From assembly GCA_016713085.1 (NCBI GenBank), contig JADJPV010000002.1, positions 620,001 to 684,000 of the forward strand: DNA of 64,000 nucleotides, written 5' to 3'. Source of the DNA: Chitinophagaceae bacterium (GTDB taxonomy: Bacteria; Bacteroidota; Bacteroidia; Chitinophagales; Chitinophagaceae). Each line of letters starts with the position of its first letter. Positions within the stretch are counted from its first letter, which is position 1. Made by a program: the position numbers and the translations under genes. Below the pieces are notes generated by a model. It was not told where the DNA came from and made no database searches. It saw only the letters and a program-made list of their open reading frames with translations. Below are positions 37,736-46,989 of this stretch, in pieces.

Positions 37736-38311
37736 ATGAAGAATACATCTATCATCCTCTCTCTTATTGTATTATTTGCCGCCTGTAAAAACAAAGATGA
37801 AAAGACAGAAACCACTGCAACTGAACCGGTAGTAAAAGCTGCTTATACGTATACAGAAGCATTCAGTCAGTCAATCAATTCCACATTAAATGCTTATTAC
37901 AGTTTAAAAGATGCGTTTGTGGCAACAGATGCTGTAAAAGTGAATGAGGCAGGAACTCAACTGAAAACCCTGCTTGACAGTTTGAAACTGGATGAAGTGC
38001 AGAAGAATGATTCCTTAGGCTTTTCAAGTATTTACGGAAGACCGGGTGATGTGTCTGCTGAAATTACCGGGATGCTGGGCGAAAATGATATGGAAAAGAA
38101 AAGAGAATCTTTTGAAATGATCTCTAATGCATTTTATGATATGCTCCGGGTAATTAAACCTGCAGGGGTAACAATTTATTATCAGTATTGCCCCATGGCA
38201 TTTGATAACAAAGGTGCTTACTGGTTAAGCAATGCCGACAGTATCCGTAATCCATACTTTGGGAAAAAAATGCTTACCTGCGGTGAAACAAAGGAAACGC
38301 TGAAATTTTAG
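37736..38311 (+). CDS. DUF3347 lipoprotein, probable metal-related
   Basis: A 191-residue lipoprotein; the lipobox is LIVLFAAC (Cys17). The mature part matches DUF3347: a helical domain (LNAYYSLKDAFVATDAVKVNEAG) and then the C-terminal motif YYQYCPMAFDNKGAYWLS with IRNPYFGKKMLTCGE. The Cys-Pro-Met and Thr-Cys pairs are typical of copper-related proteins that accompany efflux systems; the metal is inferred. No efflux pump lies next to it. The 130-bp gap that follows has a short direct repeat (GATGTATGAAG twice) and a GC-rich stretch. Confidence 0.8.
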   Translation: MKNTSIILSLIVLFAACKNKDEKTETTATEPVVKAAYTYTEAFSQSINSTLNAYYSLKDAFVATDAVKVNEAGTQLKTLLDSLKLDEVQKNDSLGFSSIYGRPGDVSAEITGMLGENDMEKKRESFEMISNAFYDMLRVIKPAGVTIYYQYCPMAFDNKGAYWLSNADSIRNPYFGKKMLTCGETKETLKF

Positions 38312-38441
38312 TTATGCCGGATGTATGAAGTACGAAGTACGCCTGCCCGACGAAGCCTTAGCGTAGTTGGGATGTATGAAGAAGCTGTAATTCGCAGAGC
38401 TTACTTTGAACTTTAAGTCTAAGTTGAATGTTTAACATACT

Positions 38442-40805
38442 ATGAACCATTTAAAACATCTTGTTGGCTTACTGCTTTTTTTTGTTCTTCTGCAGCCTTT
38501 AAAGGCGCAGGAAAAATTTACCATCAGCGGTTATGTGAAAGACAGTTCCAGTAATGAAACTATTATTGGTGCAACCATTTCCGTAAAAGGCCGAACCAAG
38601 AGCATCAGTTCCAATCAATATGGTTTTTATTCTATCACCTTAGAGCAGGGGACGTATACATTATCCGTTTCTCATGTTGGTTATGCAGCGAAGGAAGTAG
38701 AGATTGAATTAAACTCCAACAGGCAATTTAATTTTGATATGATGCCCCGTATTTCCATTTCACAGGAAGTGATTGTGTATTCCAAAAAAAGAGATCTGAA
38801 TGTGAAGGCTGCACAGATGGGAAAGTTTGAACTGAGCATGAACCAGATCCGTTCTGTTCCTGCTTTTGCAGGTGAAGTTGATCCTATGAAAGTATTGCAA
38901 CTCTTGCCCGGTGTTCGTAATGCAGGTGAAGGCAACAGTGGTTTATATGTGCGTGGTGGCGGTCCCGATCAGAATTTAATTTTATTAGATGATGCAGTGG
39001 TATATAATCCCGGCCATTTGTTTGGATTCTTTTCTGTGTTCAACAGTGATGCATTAAAAAATGTGACACTCATTAAAGGTGGAATGCCCGCCAACTATGG
39101 TGGCCGCATCAGCAGCGTGGTGGATGTTGCTATGAAAGATGGTAACAATAAAAAGTACCAGGTAGAAGGAGGGATTGGCACCATTGCTTCGAGAGTTTCT
39201 ATACAGGGGCCAATTGTAAAAGAGAAAGCATCCTTTATTATTTCTGCAAGGCGAACCTATATTGATGTATTGGCCAAGCCGTTTATAAAAAAGGAAAGTT
39301 CCTTTTATGGCAGCGGTTATTATTTCTATGATCTTAATACCAAGTTCAATTATAAATTTTCAGAGAAAGACCGTTTGTTCATGAGCGGTTATTTCGGACG
39401 TGATGTATTTACTTTCAAGAATAAGGAACGGAGTTTTAATGCAAGAATACCCTGGGGTAATTCAACAGGAACAGTGCGATGGAACCATGTGTTCAGCAGT
39501 AAATTATTTGCCAACACATCTGTTGTGTGGAACGATTACCAGTTTGCCTTTGAAGGTGCACAAAGCAATTTTGAAATAAAGTTTAATTCAGCCATCCGTG
39601 ATATCACCACAAAAATTGATTTTGATTATTACCCCGTAACCGGTCACCAGTTGAAGTATGGATTGAATTATACCTTCCATCGTTTCAACCCGCAGACCAC
39701 CAGTGGTAAGAGTGGTGACGTGGTGTTTGAACCGCAAACAGTGAACAATAAATTTGCAAATGAACTGTCTGCTTATATCATGGACGATTGGGAAGTAAAT
39801 GATCAACTGAAAATCAACTATGGTGTACGTTACAGTTTATTTCAGCAGATTGGTCCGTACACATTGTATGTAAAAGATGAAAATGGAAATAAGTTAGACA
39901 GTACCGTGTACGGAAAAGCAAAGAGTGTTGCTGATTATGGCGGACTTGAACCACGCATTACTTTCCGTTATGCACTCGATGATGAAACATCCATTAAAGC
40001 AGCCATTACCAGGAACCTGCAGTTTATTCATTTGGTAAGTAATGCAGGAACAACCCTGCCAACAGATATCTGGGTGCCGAGTACGCACCGTGTAAAACCG
40101 CAGATCGGCTGGCAGTATGCAACCGGGCTCTTTAAAAATTTTAAAGACAATATGTGGGAAACATCGGTTGAACTGTATTTCAAAACCATGCAGAACCAGA
40201 TTGAATACAAAGAAGGTTATACACCCGGCATTGGTGATCCTGAAGAAAGTTTTGTATTCGGGAAAGGATGGAGTTATGGCGCTGAGTTTTATGTAAACAA
40301 GGCAAGAGGAAATTTCACCGGATGGATCGGTTATACTTTATCATGGACATGGCGACGTTTTCCGCAGCTGAATGATGGAGATAAATATCCCGGCCGTTAT
40401 GACCGCCGTCACGACCTGAGTGTTGTTGCCAATTACCAGAAAGGAAAGAAATGGAAATACTCTGCTGTGTTTGTATATGGTACAGGCAGCTCATTCACTT
40501 TACCCGAACGATTTTTTTTGGTAGATGGAGTATTAACGCAGCAGTACAGCCGTATTAATCAATACCGTTTGCCTGCTTATCACCGGTTAGATTTAGCAGC
40601 AATTTATACACCGCAGCCAAAGAAAGTACGAAAGATGAAAGCAGAGTGGGTGTTCAGTGTGTACAATGCCTACAGCCGGCAGAATCCTTATTTTATTTAT
40701 TACGATCAGACAGGAAATCCGTTGCAGGGAAATTTAGAGGTAGAAGCTTTACAGGTTTCACTGTTTCCGATTATACCGAGTGTGACGTTGAATTTTAAGT
40801 TTTAA
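38442..40805 (+). CDS. TonB-dependent receptor with carboxypeptidase-like regulatory domain
   Basis: A 787-residue outer membrane receptor. After a signal peptide (LLLFFVLLQPLKAQ) come a CarboxypepD-like domain (FTISGYVKDSSSNETIIGATISVKG, in parts), a plug domain (MKVLQLLPGVRNAGEGNSGLYVRGGG; LILLDDAVVYNP) and a barrel ending in aromatic residues (LNFKF). Energised by TonB, it imports a substrate across the outer membrane; no SusD partner follows, so the ligand may be a siderophore, metal complex or peptide and not a glycan. No terminator was identified. Confidence 0.92.
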   Translation: MNHLKHLVGLLLFFVLLQPLKAQEKFTISGYVKDSSSNETIIGATISVKGRTKSISSNQYGFYSITLEQGTYTLSVSHVGYAAKEVEIELNSNRQFNFDMMPRISISQEVIVYSKKRDLNVKAAQMGKFELSMNQIRSVPAFAGEVDPMKVLQLLPGVRNAGEGNSGLYVRGGGPDQNLILLDDAVVYNPGHLFGFFSVFNSDALKNVTLIKGGMPANYGGRISSVVDVAMKDGNNKKYQVEGGIGTIASRVSIQGPIVKEKASFIISARRTYIDVLAKPFIKKESSFYGSGYYFYDLNTKFNYKFSEKDRLFMSGYFGRDVFTFKNKERSFNARIPWGNSTGTVRWNHVFSSKLFANTSVVWNDYQFAFEGAQSNFEIKFNSAIRDITTKIDFDYYPVTGHQLKYGLNYTFHRFNPQTTSGKSGDVVFEPQTVNNKFANELSAYIMDDWEVNDQLKINYGVRYSLFQQIGPYTLYVKDENGNKLDSTVYGKAKSVADYGGLEPRITFRYALDDETSIKAAITRNLQFIHLVSNAGTTLPTDIWVPSTHRVKPQIGWQYATGLFKNFKDNMWETSVELYFKTMQNQIEYKEGYTPGIGDPEESFVFGKGWSYGAEFYVNKARGNFTGWIGYTLSWTWRRFPQLNDGDKYPGRYDRRHDLSVVANYQKGKKWKYSAVFVYGTGSSFTLPERFFLVDGVLTQQYSRINQYRLPAYHRLDLAAIYTPQPKKVRKMKAEWVFSVYNAYSRQNPYFIYYDQTGNPLQGNLEVEALQVSLFPIIPSVTLNFKF

Positions 40806-40853
40806 TAAAAACTGATCAAATGCTGATCTTTAAATAAAATAATAGCCTCTATT

Positions 40854-41231
40854 TTGGTAAAAAAAATATATTATATCGTTTTGCCTCTTGTTTTAATCTT
40901 ATTTTTTATTATACGTTTTGTGATACCACAGTTATCGAAAGACAGCAGATGTATTACTTATAAAGAGTTTCTGAAGATAAGCTTAGACGGTGTTGTGCTA
41001 AAAAAATACATTGATTCATCACAGCATTCTTTTCCAACTATTGAAATAAAAGATATCAAAGACTTTAGAATTGAAAAATTAAACCTTGCTCTTGATATCA
41101 GCGGCATTTATAATAAAATAAATGTAAACGATACTCTTAGTAAGCAAACAGGAAAAGACGAAGTTTTTGTAATAAAAGGGAAAAAGAAAATTTTGTTGGC
41201 AAAAATTGATTTCGGTTGTAAGAGTAATTAA
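40854..41231 (+). CDS. Small membrane-anchored protein, TTG start
   Basis: A 125-residue protein with one N-terminal membrane helix (IYYIVLPLVLILFFIIRFVI) and a Lys/Ile-rich soluble part (ISLDGVVLKKYIDSSQHSFP). The only in-frame start is TTG at 40854, so the start is uncertain. No family was recognised. Base use is more AT-rich than in neighbouring genes, as in the next gene, and the two may have arrived together. Confidence 0.5.
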   Translation: MVKKIYYIVLPLVLILFFIIRFVIPQLSKDSRCITYKEFLKISLDGVVLKKYIDSSQHSFPTIEIKDIKDFRIEKLNLALDISGIYNKINVNDTLSKQTGKDEVFVIKGKKKILLAKIDFGCKSN

Positions 41232-41275
41232 TATGGTTACACCAGTGACCTAACTTTTATGAAAAGAAAGTATTG

Positions 41276-41290
41276 TTGGTCAGCGACCAA
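41276..41290. repeat. Small hairpin with core GGTCAGCGACC
   Basis: TTGGTC-AGC-GACCAA forms a 6-bp stem with a 3-nt loop. The same core recurs at 56410-56434. Confidence 0.5.
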
Positions 41291-41341
41291 AGCGTCGTTA
41301 TAGAATTATAAAAGCAATGAATGAAAAAATAATTAATAAAT

Positions 41342-41872
41342 ATGGGCATGTTGCGTTTCACTATACTTGTGTATTTTTTTATAATTTTTTCTTCCTGCTA
41401 TAATCATCATATTTCTAATGATGATATTGATATGTTTATATCAAAATATAATGATGTTAGATTTGACGAATTTAAAGACATCTCTATTGCATTAAGAAGT
41501 AAGGGCTTGGATGAAATAGTATATATTGTTGATAGGTTTGGGGGAAATCGTCCTGTTTATTTTGTTACGTTTAGCTTACAAAAGAAATCTGTAACGAATA
41601 TTGATAAAACCAATTTAGAAAAATCTAAAGTGCAAGAGTATCTAACTAAAGATGAAATTATTAATGCTGTCAATACGATTAGGAAATACGATTTTTATTT
41701 TTTAGCTGTGGACAGTTTCGAAAACGTGTATATAAACCCATTTTATGCTGACGAGCCGCCATATTTAATGAGACTTAAAACTCCCACAGGAGATAGTTCT
41801 GTAAACAAGGGTTATGCTTATGAGTTGTATAAAAATAAGTGGTACTTAAATAAAACAAGAAGAAGAGATTGA
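41342..41872 (+). CDS. AT-rich lipoprotein of unknown function
   Basis: A 176-residue lipoprotein; the signal peptide ends in IIFSSC (Cys19). The mature part is mixed alpha/beta (YNDVRFDEFKDISIALRSKG; DEIVYIVDRFGGNRPVYFVTF; YAYELYKNKWYLN). No family was recognised. Base use is AT-rich compared with the flanking genes. It is closed by a strong bidirectional terminator shared with the cytochrome gene. Confidence 0.6.
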   Translation: MGMLRFTILVYFFIIFSSCYNHHISNDDIDMFISKYNDVRFDEFKDISIALRSKGLDEIVYIVDRFGGNRPVYFVTFSLQKKSVTNIDKTNLEKSKVQEYLTKDEIINAVNTIRKYDFYFLAVDSFENVYINPFYADEPPYLMRLKTPTGDSSVNKGYAYELYKNKWYLNKTRRRD

Positions 41873-41900
41873 GACAAAAATCAAAGGTGTAAGACTCCAT

Positions 41901-41934
41901 AAAAAAAAGGCTCATTCAACATGAGCCTTTTTTT
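41901..41934. terminator. Bidirectional terminator
   Basis: A 14-bp stem built from AAAAAAAGGCTCAT and ATGAGCCTTTTTTT with loop TCAAC on both strands. It serves the AT-rich lipoprotein gene on the plus strand and the cytochrome gene on the minus strand. Confidence 0.9.
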
Positions 41935-41946
41935 ATTTGTATTCGT

Positions 41947-42450
41947 TTATTGTTTGTTTGCAGGTGCTGGTGGAGGCGGTGCTGGATTCTGTATTTTTTG
42001 CATACTGCCCATCTGCTCCTGTATTCCTTTTGCATCGGGATGCTGAATACCTCTGTGGCAGGTATTACAGCTTACCACCCTGATGGTATCGGGCCGCTCA
42101 GAATTTTCAAAATTGAAATAGGTAGAGTTGATGCTGATTGTCATCTTCAGCATTTCACGGGCAATTTTTTTATCATCCTTTGTGTCTGCTGCATAATCCC
42201 ATCCCTGTTTAAAGTCATCGCCTTCGTGTACATGACAGTTAATGCATTTTACACCTAATGCGCCGTTAAAGCCACGCATTATTTTATCTAACTGCTCCTT
42301 CGTAATATCTTTTGGCAACACCTGGAGATTTTTAAATTCTGCCTGTTTGCTTTTCTTTTCGGCTCCGGGTGTAAAGGCGGTTAAGCCCAATGCAATGAAT
42401 GCAGTGAGGCATACAAGTACCACTGCTTTGTTTTTGTTGGTAGTAAACAT
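41947..42450 (-). CDS. Di-haem c-type cytochrome
   Basis: A 167-residue protein with an N-terminal membrane or signal helix (VLVCLTAFIALGLTAFTPG) and two CxxCH haem sites, CINCH at residues 69-73 and CNTCH at 128-132. The pattern around them (LGVKCINCHVHEGDDF, VVSCNTCHRG) resembles the Bacteroidota 'reaction-centre-like' small c cytochromes that often sit beside respiratory or carotenoid genes. It would carry electrons in the periplasm, perhaps from the sulfur oxidation system next door. It has no copy of the shared 16-bp operator that I could find in its 268-bp upstream gap. Confidence 0.85.
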   Translation of the reverse strand: MFTTNKNKAVVLVCLTAFIALGLTAFTPGAEKKSKQAEFKNLQVLPKDITKEQLDKIMRGFNGALGVKCINCHVHEGDDFKQGWDYAADTKDDKKIAREMLKMTISINSTYFNFENSERPDTIRVVSCNTCHRGIQHPDAKGIQEQMGSMQKIQNPAPPPPAPANKQ

Positions 42451-42718
42451 GTTGATTGGTTATTATTTCCGGTAAGTTAAAAAAATAATCCGTGAATCAA
42501 AAAAAAGGGAGATTGAACGGGAAGCTGGAAGTTGCCGGTAGGAGATATGATGTAGTTTTGAAAATCTGAGGTTGCCCTCTTTCCCTGTGCAGCATTTGTT
42601 TAATAGCAGTAAATTGACTGAGGCTGATTGTCAGCTTAATTGTTTACAGTGACCGAATACTCTTTCCTGTGTGTGCAGTAAATGCAGATTACCTATTCAC
42701 AGCCCCGGATTAAATCTG

Positions 42719-43363
42719 TTATGAATTAAACTCCTTCAGTAATTTTATTTCATTTCGGTAGAGAATAATTTTTTTATCATTTTCCAGTTGCTTTAACAGG
42801 CGGGATATTACCACCCTTGATGTAGCCAGTTCGTCAGCGATAAGATAATGCGATCCTTTAATAACATTGGAGCCTGAAAGACGTTGTTTTTCTTTGAGAT
42901 AGGAAATAAGACGTTCGTCTAATTTATGAAAAGCAATTGTTTCAATGGATTTCAGTAGTTCAAGGAAACGTACATTAAAACTATGCATGATATAGTTTTT
43001 CCAGCTTGGATATTTACAGAGCCATTCATCCAATTTAATATGCGGTATGGCTATTAATTCAACATCATCCTCAGCAATTGCTTTTACTTCACTCTTTTTA
43101 GCTTCTACGCAGCAACTGTATGCCATAGAACAGGTTTCATTGCTGGATAAATAGTAGAGCAGAATTTCATTGCCATTTTCATCCATCCTGAATACCTTAA
43201 CCGTGCCTTTTACAATAAGTGGCATCATCCGGATATACTTGCCATAATCCAGGATAACATCGCCTTCTTTAAAATACTTGATTTCACCAAACTGGTACAT
43301 TTCTTTTATCAAGGCAGGTTCAAAGGTTGAATCAAAGATTGCTTTGCTTGTCATGTTATTCAA
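42719..43363 (-). CDS. Crp/Fnr family transcription regulator
   Basis: A 214-residue protein with a cyclic-nucleotide-binding-type sensory domain and a C-terminal winged helix (HYLIADELATSRVVISRLLKQLE, in parts; recognition helix TSRVVISRLL). The sensory domain has an unusual cysteine set: Cys78, Cys84, Cys85 (ETCSMAYSCCVEAKK) and Cys116. This is not the FNR four-cysteine iron-sulfur pattern, so thiol or persulfide sensing is possible; that is inference. It is the last gene of the ten-gene sulfur operon, overlapping the porin gene by 4 bp. Several promoters of the island carry matching palindromes. Confidence 0.9.
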   Translation of the reverse strand: MNNMTSKAIFDSTFEPALIKEMYQFGEIKYFKEGDVILDYGKYIRMMPLIVKGTVKVFRMDENGNEILLYYLSSNETCSMAYSCCVEAKKSEVKAIAEDDVELIAIPHIKLDEWLCKYPSWKNYIMHSFNVRFLELLKSIETIAFHKLDERLISYLKEKQRLSGSNVIKGSHYLIADELATSRVVISRLLKQLENDKKIILYRNEIKLLKEFNS

Positions 43364-44781
43364 AAATGATAATTCATTACAAAATTATACAATAGCATGT
43401 CTACCTTGTTAAATTCAAAGCGTTTGTTATTATATGTTTCGCCCCGGTTCAGTTTGCCCACTACTAATAACTGGGCTTCTAATCCTTTTAAAATTCCTGT
43501 AAAGGAATAACGGATATCAGCATTCATCTGTGTATAGGAGGGCAGGCCATACTTATTCAACCGGTAATTTTTAACATCGGGCAACTTATAATAACCTGCA
43601 GCCAACGATGTTTTTACTCTCAGTTTTGGAATCGTGTAGTTTATCTTGCCCATAACCGCATTTACATCGCCAAAACCTTCATTCCTTTCCCTGGGTAAGA
43701 AAGTAAAGAAGGGTTCCCGTCCCCATTCCCGGGGCATTAAATACCGGCCGCTGCCTGTTATACGGTTATAATTAATGCTTGCTTCCCATTGCCTGTTTTT
43801 CCATCCTGCTTTTGTTCCAAAACTTAAGGATTTTCCATTTGCTTCAAAGTATGTTTTTACTGCATCCTGGTTACCGCCATCCCTGATTGCATCCTGTTTT
43901 ATTACCTGCATTGCTGCAAAAACAAAACTTTTGTTTTTCAGCGGGAATTGAAGATCTGTTTGCAGCATAGCCGTATTGAAAATATTTTCAGTAAATAAAT
44001 TCCAGCCCTGCATTTTTACATATTTGCTAAGTTCAGTTTGTACTCCAAGCATGAATACACCCTTGCTTTTTAAATTATTGGGGTACTGAGATTTTGTGCC
44101 ATCAATATTTACACCAGCGGGATACAGACCTATCGACTCTCCCGGATCATACCATTTCGTTGTTCCTCTTGGTGATATGGCATAAATCCATCCAGCTTCA
44201 ATTTTTGTTTTCTTAATTTCATTCAGCTCAAACCACAATCCTTCAACACCTGTAGGCCTCATTCTGCCATCCTGCAGATTAATAAATGGCGTGTTGAGTA
44301 ATTGCCTGCCAAAAACAATGTTTGATTTTTTATAATTGTATTTAATGTAAAATTCTTCCAGCCTGTCAATATCTTTTTTGTTGTATGGATTTTCTACGTC
44401 AAACAAAGCAATTTCATACCGGTTTGTCTGGCCTGTAGAACTATCTGTTTTTCCCAAATCGGAAGAGCCAATATTAAATGTATAAAAGCCGCTTACTGCA
44501 AACTGAAAGCCATGGAATTTTGCTGTTTCATACCTCAATCCGCCACCTGCTGCATTTGCGTAATAATCAGTAAGCCCTTTTTGATTTTGTGTATTCATAA
44601 AATAATAACGGAAATGCCCGTTAAAATGCCCCCTTTTAAACGCAGACAGCAGGGAAACGGAATCTTCTGCCTGCACCTGCCTGCCCTTATAGGTTTCCGG
44701 TTTTTCTGAAATTTCCTGATGCTGGGCACTTACACTAATTCCTGTGAGCAATACAATTACTGCTATTATAATTCTTTTCAT
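43360..44781 (-). CDS. OprD-like outer membrane porin
   Basis: A 473-residue outer membrane barrel with a signal peptide (IIAVIVLLTGISVSAQ). The strand pattern (GHFNGHFRYYFMNTQNQKG, in parts; DRLEEFYIKYNYKKSNIVFGRQLLNTPF; a C-terminal LLYNFVMNYHF) matches the OprD family of substrate-specific porins. Position inside the sulfur operon suggests passage of thiosulfate, tetrathionate or an organosulfur compound; that is inference. It overlaps the regulator gene by 4 bp. Confidence 0.82.
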   Translation of the reverse strand: MKRIIIAVIVLLTGISVSAQHQEISEKPETYKGRQVQAEDSVSLLSAFKRGHFNGHFRYYFMNTQNQKGLTDYYANAAGGGLRYETAKFHGFQFAVSGFYTFNIGSSDLGKTDSSTGQTNRYEIALFDVENPYNKKDIDRLEEFYIKYNYKKSNIVFGRQLLNTPFINLQDGRMRPTGVEGLWFELNEIKKTKIEAGWIYAISPRGTTKWYDPGESIGLYPAGVNIDGTKSQYPNNLKSKGVFMLGVQTELSKYVKMQGWNLFTENIFNTAMLQTDLQFPLKNKSFVFAAMQVIKQDAIRDGGNQDAVKTYFEANGKSLSFGTKAGWKNRQWEASINYNRITGSGRYLMPREWGREPFFTFLPRERNEGFGDVNAVMGKINYTIPKLRVKTSLAAGYYKLPDVKNYRLNKYGLPSYTQMNADIRYSFTGILKGLEAQLLVVGKLNRGETYNNKRFEFNKVDMLLYNFVMNYHF

Positions 44782-44807
44782 TTTTTATACTGCAGGGTTT
44801 TATGGTA

Positions 44808-45221
44808 TTAAAACCCTGATTTAATATAACTCCAGCCTTTTTCCTGTTTTGATACAATTTCAATAATGCCTGCTTTTACAAAGCCAGCTTCGGGTATTAT
44901 TTTATCTCTGGATACATTTCTTTCATTCATCGAAAACTCACAGGCAACAAATGCCACACCCTTCATTTTCATTTGCTGAATTTTTTCCTGTACGGTTGTT
45001 TTACCCAGCACCAACATACTTAAACCGGGACCATGGCATACCACTTCAATATTCGTGTCAGGTGAAACTGTAAGGATGTTGTTCAACTGTTTCATTAAAG
45101 CCTTGTGAGCAAGTGTATCATCAGTCGTAAGTTGAAATACAATCCTGTGTTCAATTTTATTTCCTGCCATCTTTTCAACAGGGAAAGATGGTTGTTTGCC
45201 TGTTTGAGCATATCCTGCCAT
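44808..45221 (-). CDS. Periplasmic DsrE-like protein; true start probably upstream
   Basis: A DsrE/DsrF-type fold: HRIVFQLTTDDTLAHKALMKQLNNILT (in parts), NIEVVCHGPGLSMLVLGKT, then VAFVACEFSMNERNVSRDKI with a conserved-position cysteine. Family members carry sulfane sulfur on a cysteine. As read, it starts at MAGYAQTG. Just upstream, ATG at 45263-45265 is followed by nine A residues and then TAA. With ten (or seven) A residues it would read MKKKIIAAVLVLSIVMAGYAQ, a perfect signal peptide. The protein is thus probably periplasmic, with a frameshift inside the poly-A run, either error or slippage. Confidence 0.8.
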   Translation of the reverse strand: MAGYAQTGKQPSFPVEKMAGNKIEHRIVFQLTTDDTLAHKALMKQLNNILTVSPDTNIEVVCHGPGLSMLVLGKTTVQEKIQQMKMKGVAFVACEFSMNERNVSRDKIIPEAGFVKAGIIEIVSKQEKGWSYIKSGF

Positions 45222-45278
45222 TACTATACTTAAAACAAGAACTGCTGCTATTATTTTTTTTTCATTTTTTTATTTTGA

Positions 45279-46970
45279 TCAGTGAAATTTATAATCTACC
45301 CCTGTTACCTGTGTAAGTAAAGTTTGCGGTGCATCAAGAATGTCGGCGTTTTCAGTTACTGTTGGCGTAACAGGTGAATTAGCTGCGAGGTAAGCTTTCA
45401 TAACAGAATGCAAGGTATTGTTGGTGTTTTTTGCATCTGCTACATTCCTCATCCTGCAAAGCATATCGCTTGGGTCACCATCTCTTTCGCAAGCGCAGAT
45501 TTTATAGGTTTTGTTTACATCAAGCGGTTTATTTGCCACGGTAACCTGTTGCACTCTTTTGCCTTTTTCTCCAAATGCATTAAAGGCTACTTTCATTCCT
45601 TTAAATTTAATTACCCAGCCACCAAATCTTTCAGATGCTTCTTTGGCAAAAACATTGTTGAGCTCATTTTCTAACCACTGCAGTATCTGTTTCCCGGTAA
45701 CCGTTCCTGTTCTTACAGTACTATCAACTGGAAACATATCATAAATATATCCGTCTGTTATTGGAATATTTCCTGTGTGATCCGGTGTAGTCCGTGGAGG
45801 GCAAAATCGAAAACCATTTGAGAATACAATGTCGATTTCGGGTACTTTCCATTTCAATGCATCCAGTATCATTGTATCAATCGGGTTTTCTACAACAAAA
45901 TATCTGTAGAGTGGAATGGTACTGTAACCGGCAACAGTATAAATATCTTTTGCAAATGGTTTTTCATTTTCTTTAATCAGCTCAACCATTGCTTTGGATG
46001 GTTTGTATTTATCTGCCGTTATTTCTACCAGCTCATAGTTATCTTTTATTACTTTGCCATTTTGTATAGTAAGACTGAGTTTACCAACGAAAGAACCGAA
46101 CGCTCCCGGTTCAACCACCTTGCTGTATTTGCATTGAATTGGTTTGCGCACTCTTTCATGTGTATCGCCTCCAAGAATATAATCAACTCCCTCACACTCT
46201 TTTAAATTTGCCAAATGTATTTGCTGAGATAATCCTAAATGCGCCACAATGAGCACATAGGCACACTGCTCCTGGTTACGCAATACATCTGCATAATGTG
46301 CCAGGTTTTCTTCGGGCTTTGTATATATAATTCCCTTGCTGTAATTGGGCGACTGCCTTAATGGAACCAGCGGATCAGTATATCCTAAAAAACCAATTTT
46401 TACTCCATTAATATTCCAGATATAGTAGGGTGGAAAAATAAGTTCACCCTTTTTGCCCTGTCCTAAATCATGATACATGTTGGCGCAAACTTTTGGAGCA
46501 TTTAATGATCCCAATAAAGTTTGCATAGCCTTTTTATAATAAATTACTTCCCAGTTTCCGGGCAGGTATAAATCGTAACCCAATGCATTTAAGATTGGTA
46601 CCATTGCTTTACCTGTTGTTTTTACAGACAGTTCGCTACCCTGAAACATATCTCCGGTATCAATTAAAAATGTATGCGGGTTGTTTTTTCTTTCCTGCTG
46701 CAGATAAGTAGCTAAGTGTGCATAACCACCGGTTTTACGAAATACAGCCTTTTCATTTTCCCAAAAAAATTCATCATGGGGATGAACCTGGCAATGCACA
46801 TCTGTAGTTTGTAAAATGGAAATCGTAAAGGGCTTGTCATCAGAAGATATTTCAGCTTCTTTCTTATTCACGAGTGATTCTGCAGCTGAGATGATCGGTA
46901 CAGAAGCCAGTAACCCGGCTCCACCAATGGTGCTTAGTTGTTTTATAAAACCTCTTCTGTTGTTATTCAT
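45279..46970 (-). CDS. soxB: SoxB-like thiosulfohydrolase of the 5'-nucleotidase family
   Basis: A 563-residue protein with a Tat signal (NRRGFIKQL) exported folded to the periplasm. Its metallophosphoesterase core has DVH at 57-59, TGDMFQGSE near 105-113 and GNWE at 138-141. GNWE replaces the GNHE/D of ordinary 5'-nucleotidases and is a SoxB hallmark, as is the FSNGFRF segment. SoxB releases sulfate from a sulfur compound bound to SoxY. No SoxYZ, SoxXA or SoxCD gene is in the window, so the partner is unknown. A related nucleotidase role cannot be excluded. It sits between the dsrE-like and tsdA genes. Confidence 0.82.
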   Translation of the reverse strand: MNNNRRGFIKQLSTIGGAGLLASVPIISAAESLVNKKEAEISSDDKPFTISILQTTDVHCQVHPHDEFFWENEKAVFRKTGGYAHLATYLQQERKNNPHTFLIDTGDMFQGSELSVKTTGKAMVPILNALGYDLYLPGNWEVIYYKKAMQTLLGSLNAPKVCANMYHDLGQGKKGELIFPPYYIWNINGVKIGFLGYTDPLVPLRQSPNYSKGIIYTKPEENLAHYADVLRNQEQCAYVLIVAHLGLSQQIHLANLKECEGVDYILGGDTHERVRKPIQCKYSKVVEPGAFGSFVGKLSLTIQNGKVIKDNYELVEITADKYKPSKAMVELIKENEKPFAKDIYTVAGYSTIPLYRYFVVENPIDTMILDALKWKVPEIDIVFSNGFRFCPPRTTPDHTGNIPITDGYIYDMFPVDSTVRTGTVTGKQILQWLENELNNVFAKEASERFGGWVIKFKGMKVAFNAFGEKGKRVQQVTVANKPLDVNKTYKICACERDGDPSDMLCRMRNVADAKNTNNTLHSVMKAYLAANSPVTPTVTENADILDAPQTLLTQVTGVDYKFH

Positions 46971-46989
46971 ACCGGCAAATTTTTAATGG

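Noticed and set aside
42451..42718. A Crp/Fnr-like site before the di-haem cytochrome gene
   Set aside because: GGTCAC followed by TGTA appears on the minus strand near 42650, but the other half does not match and there is no box at 21 bp.
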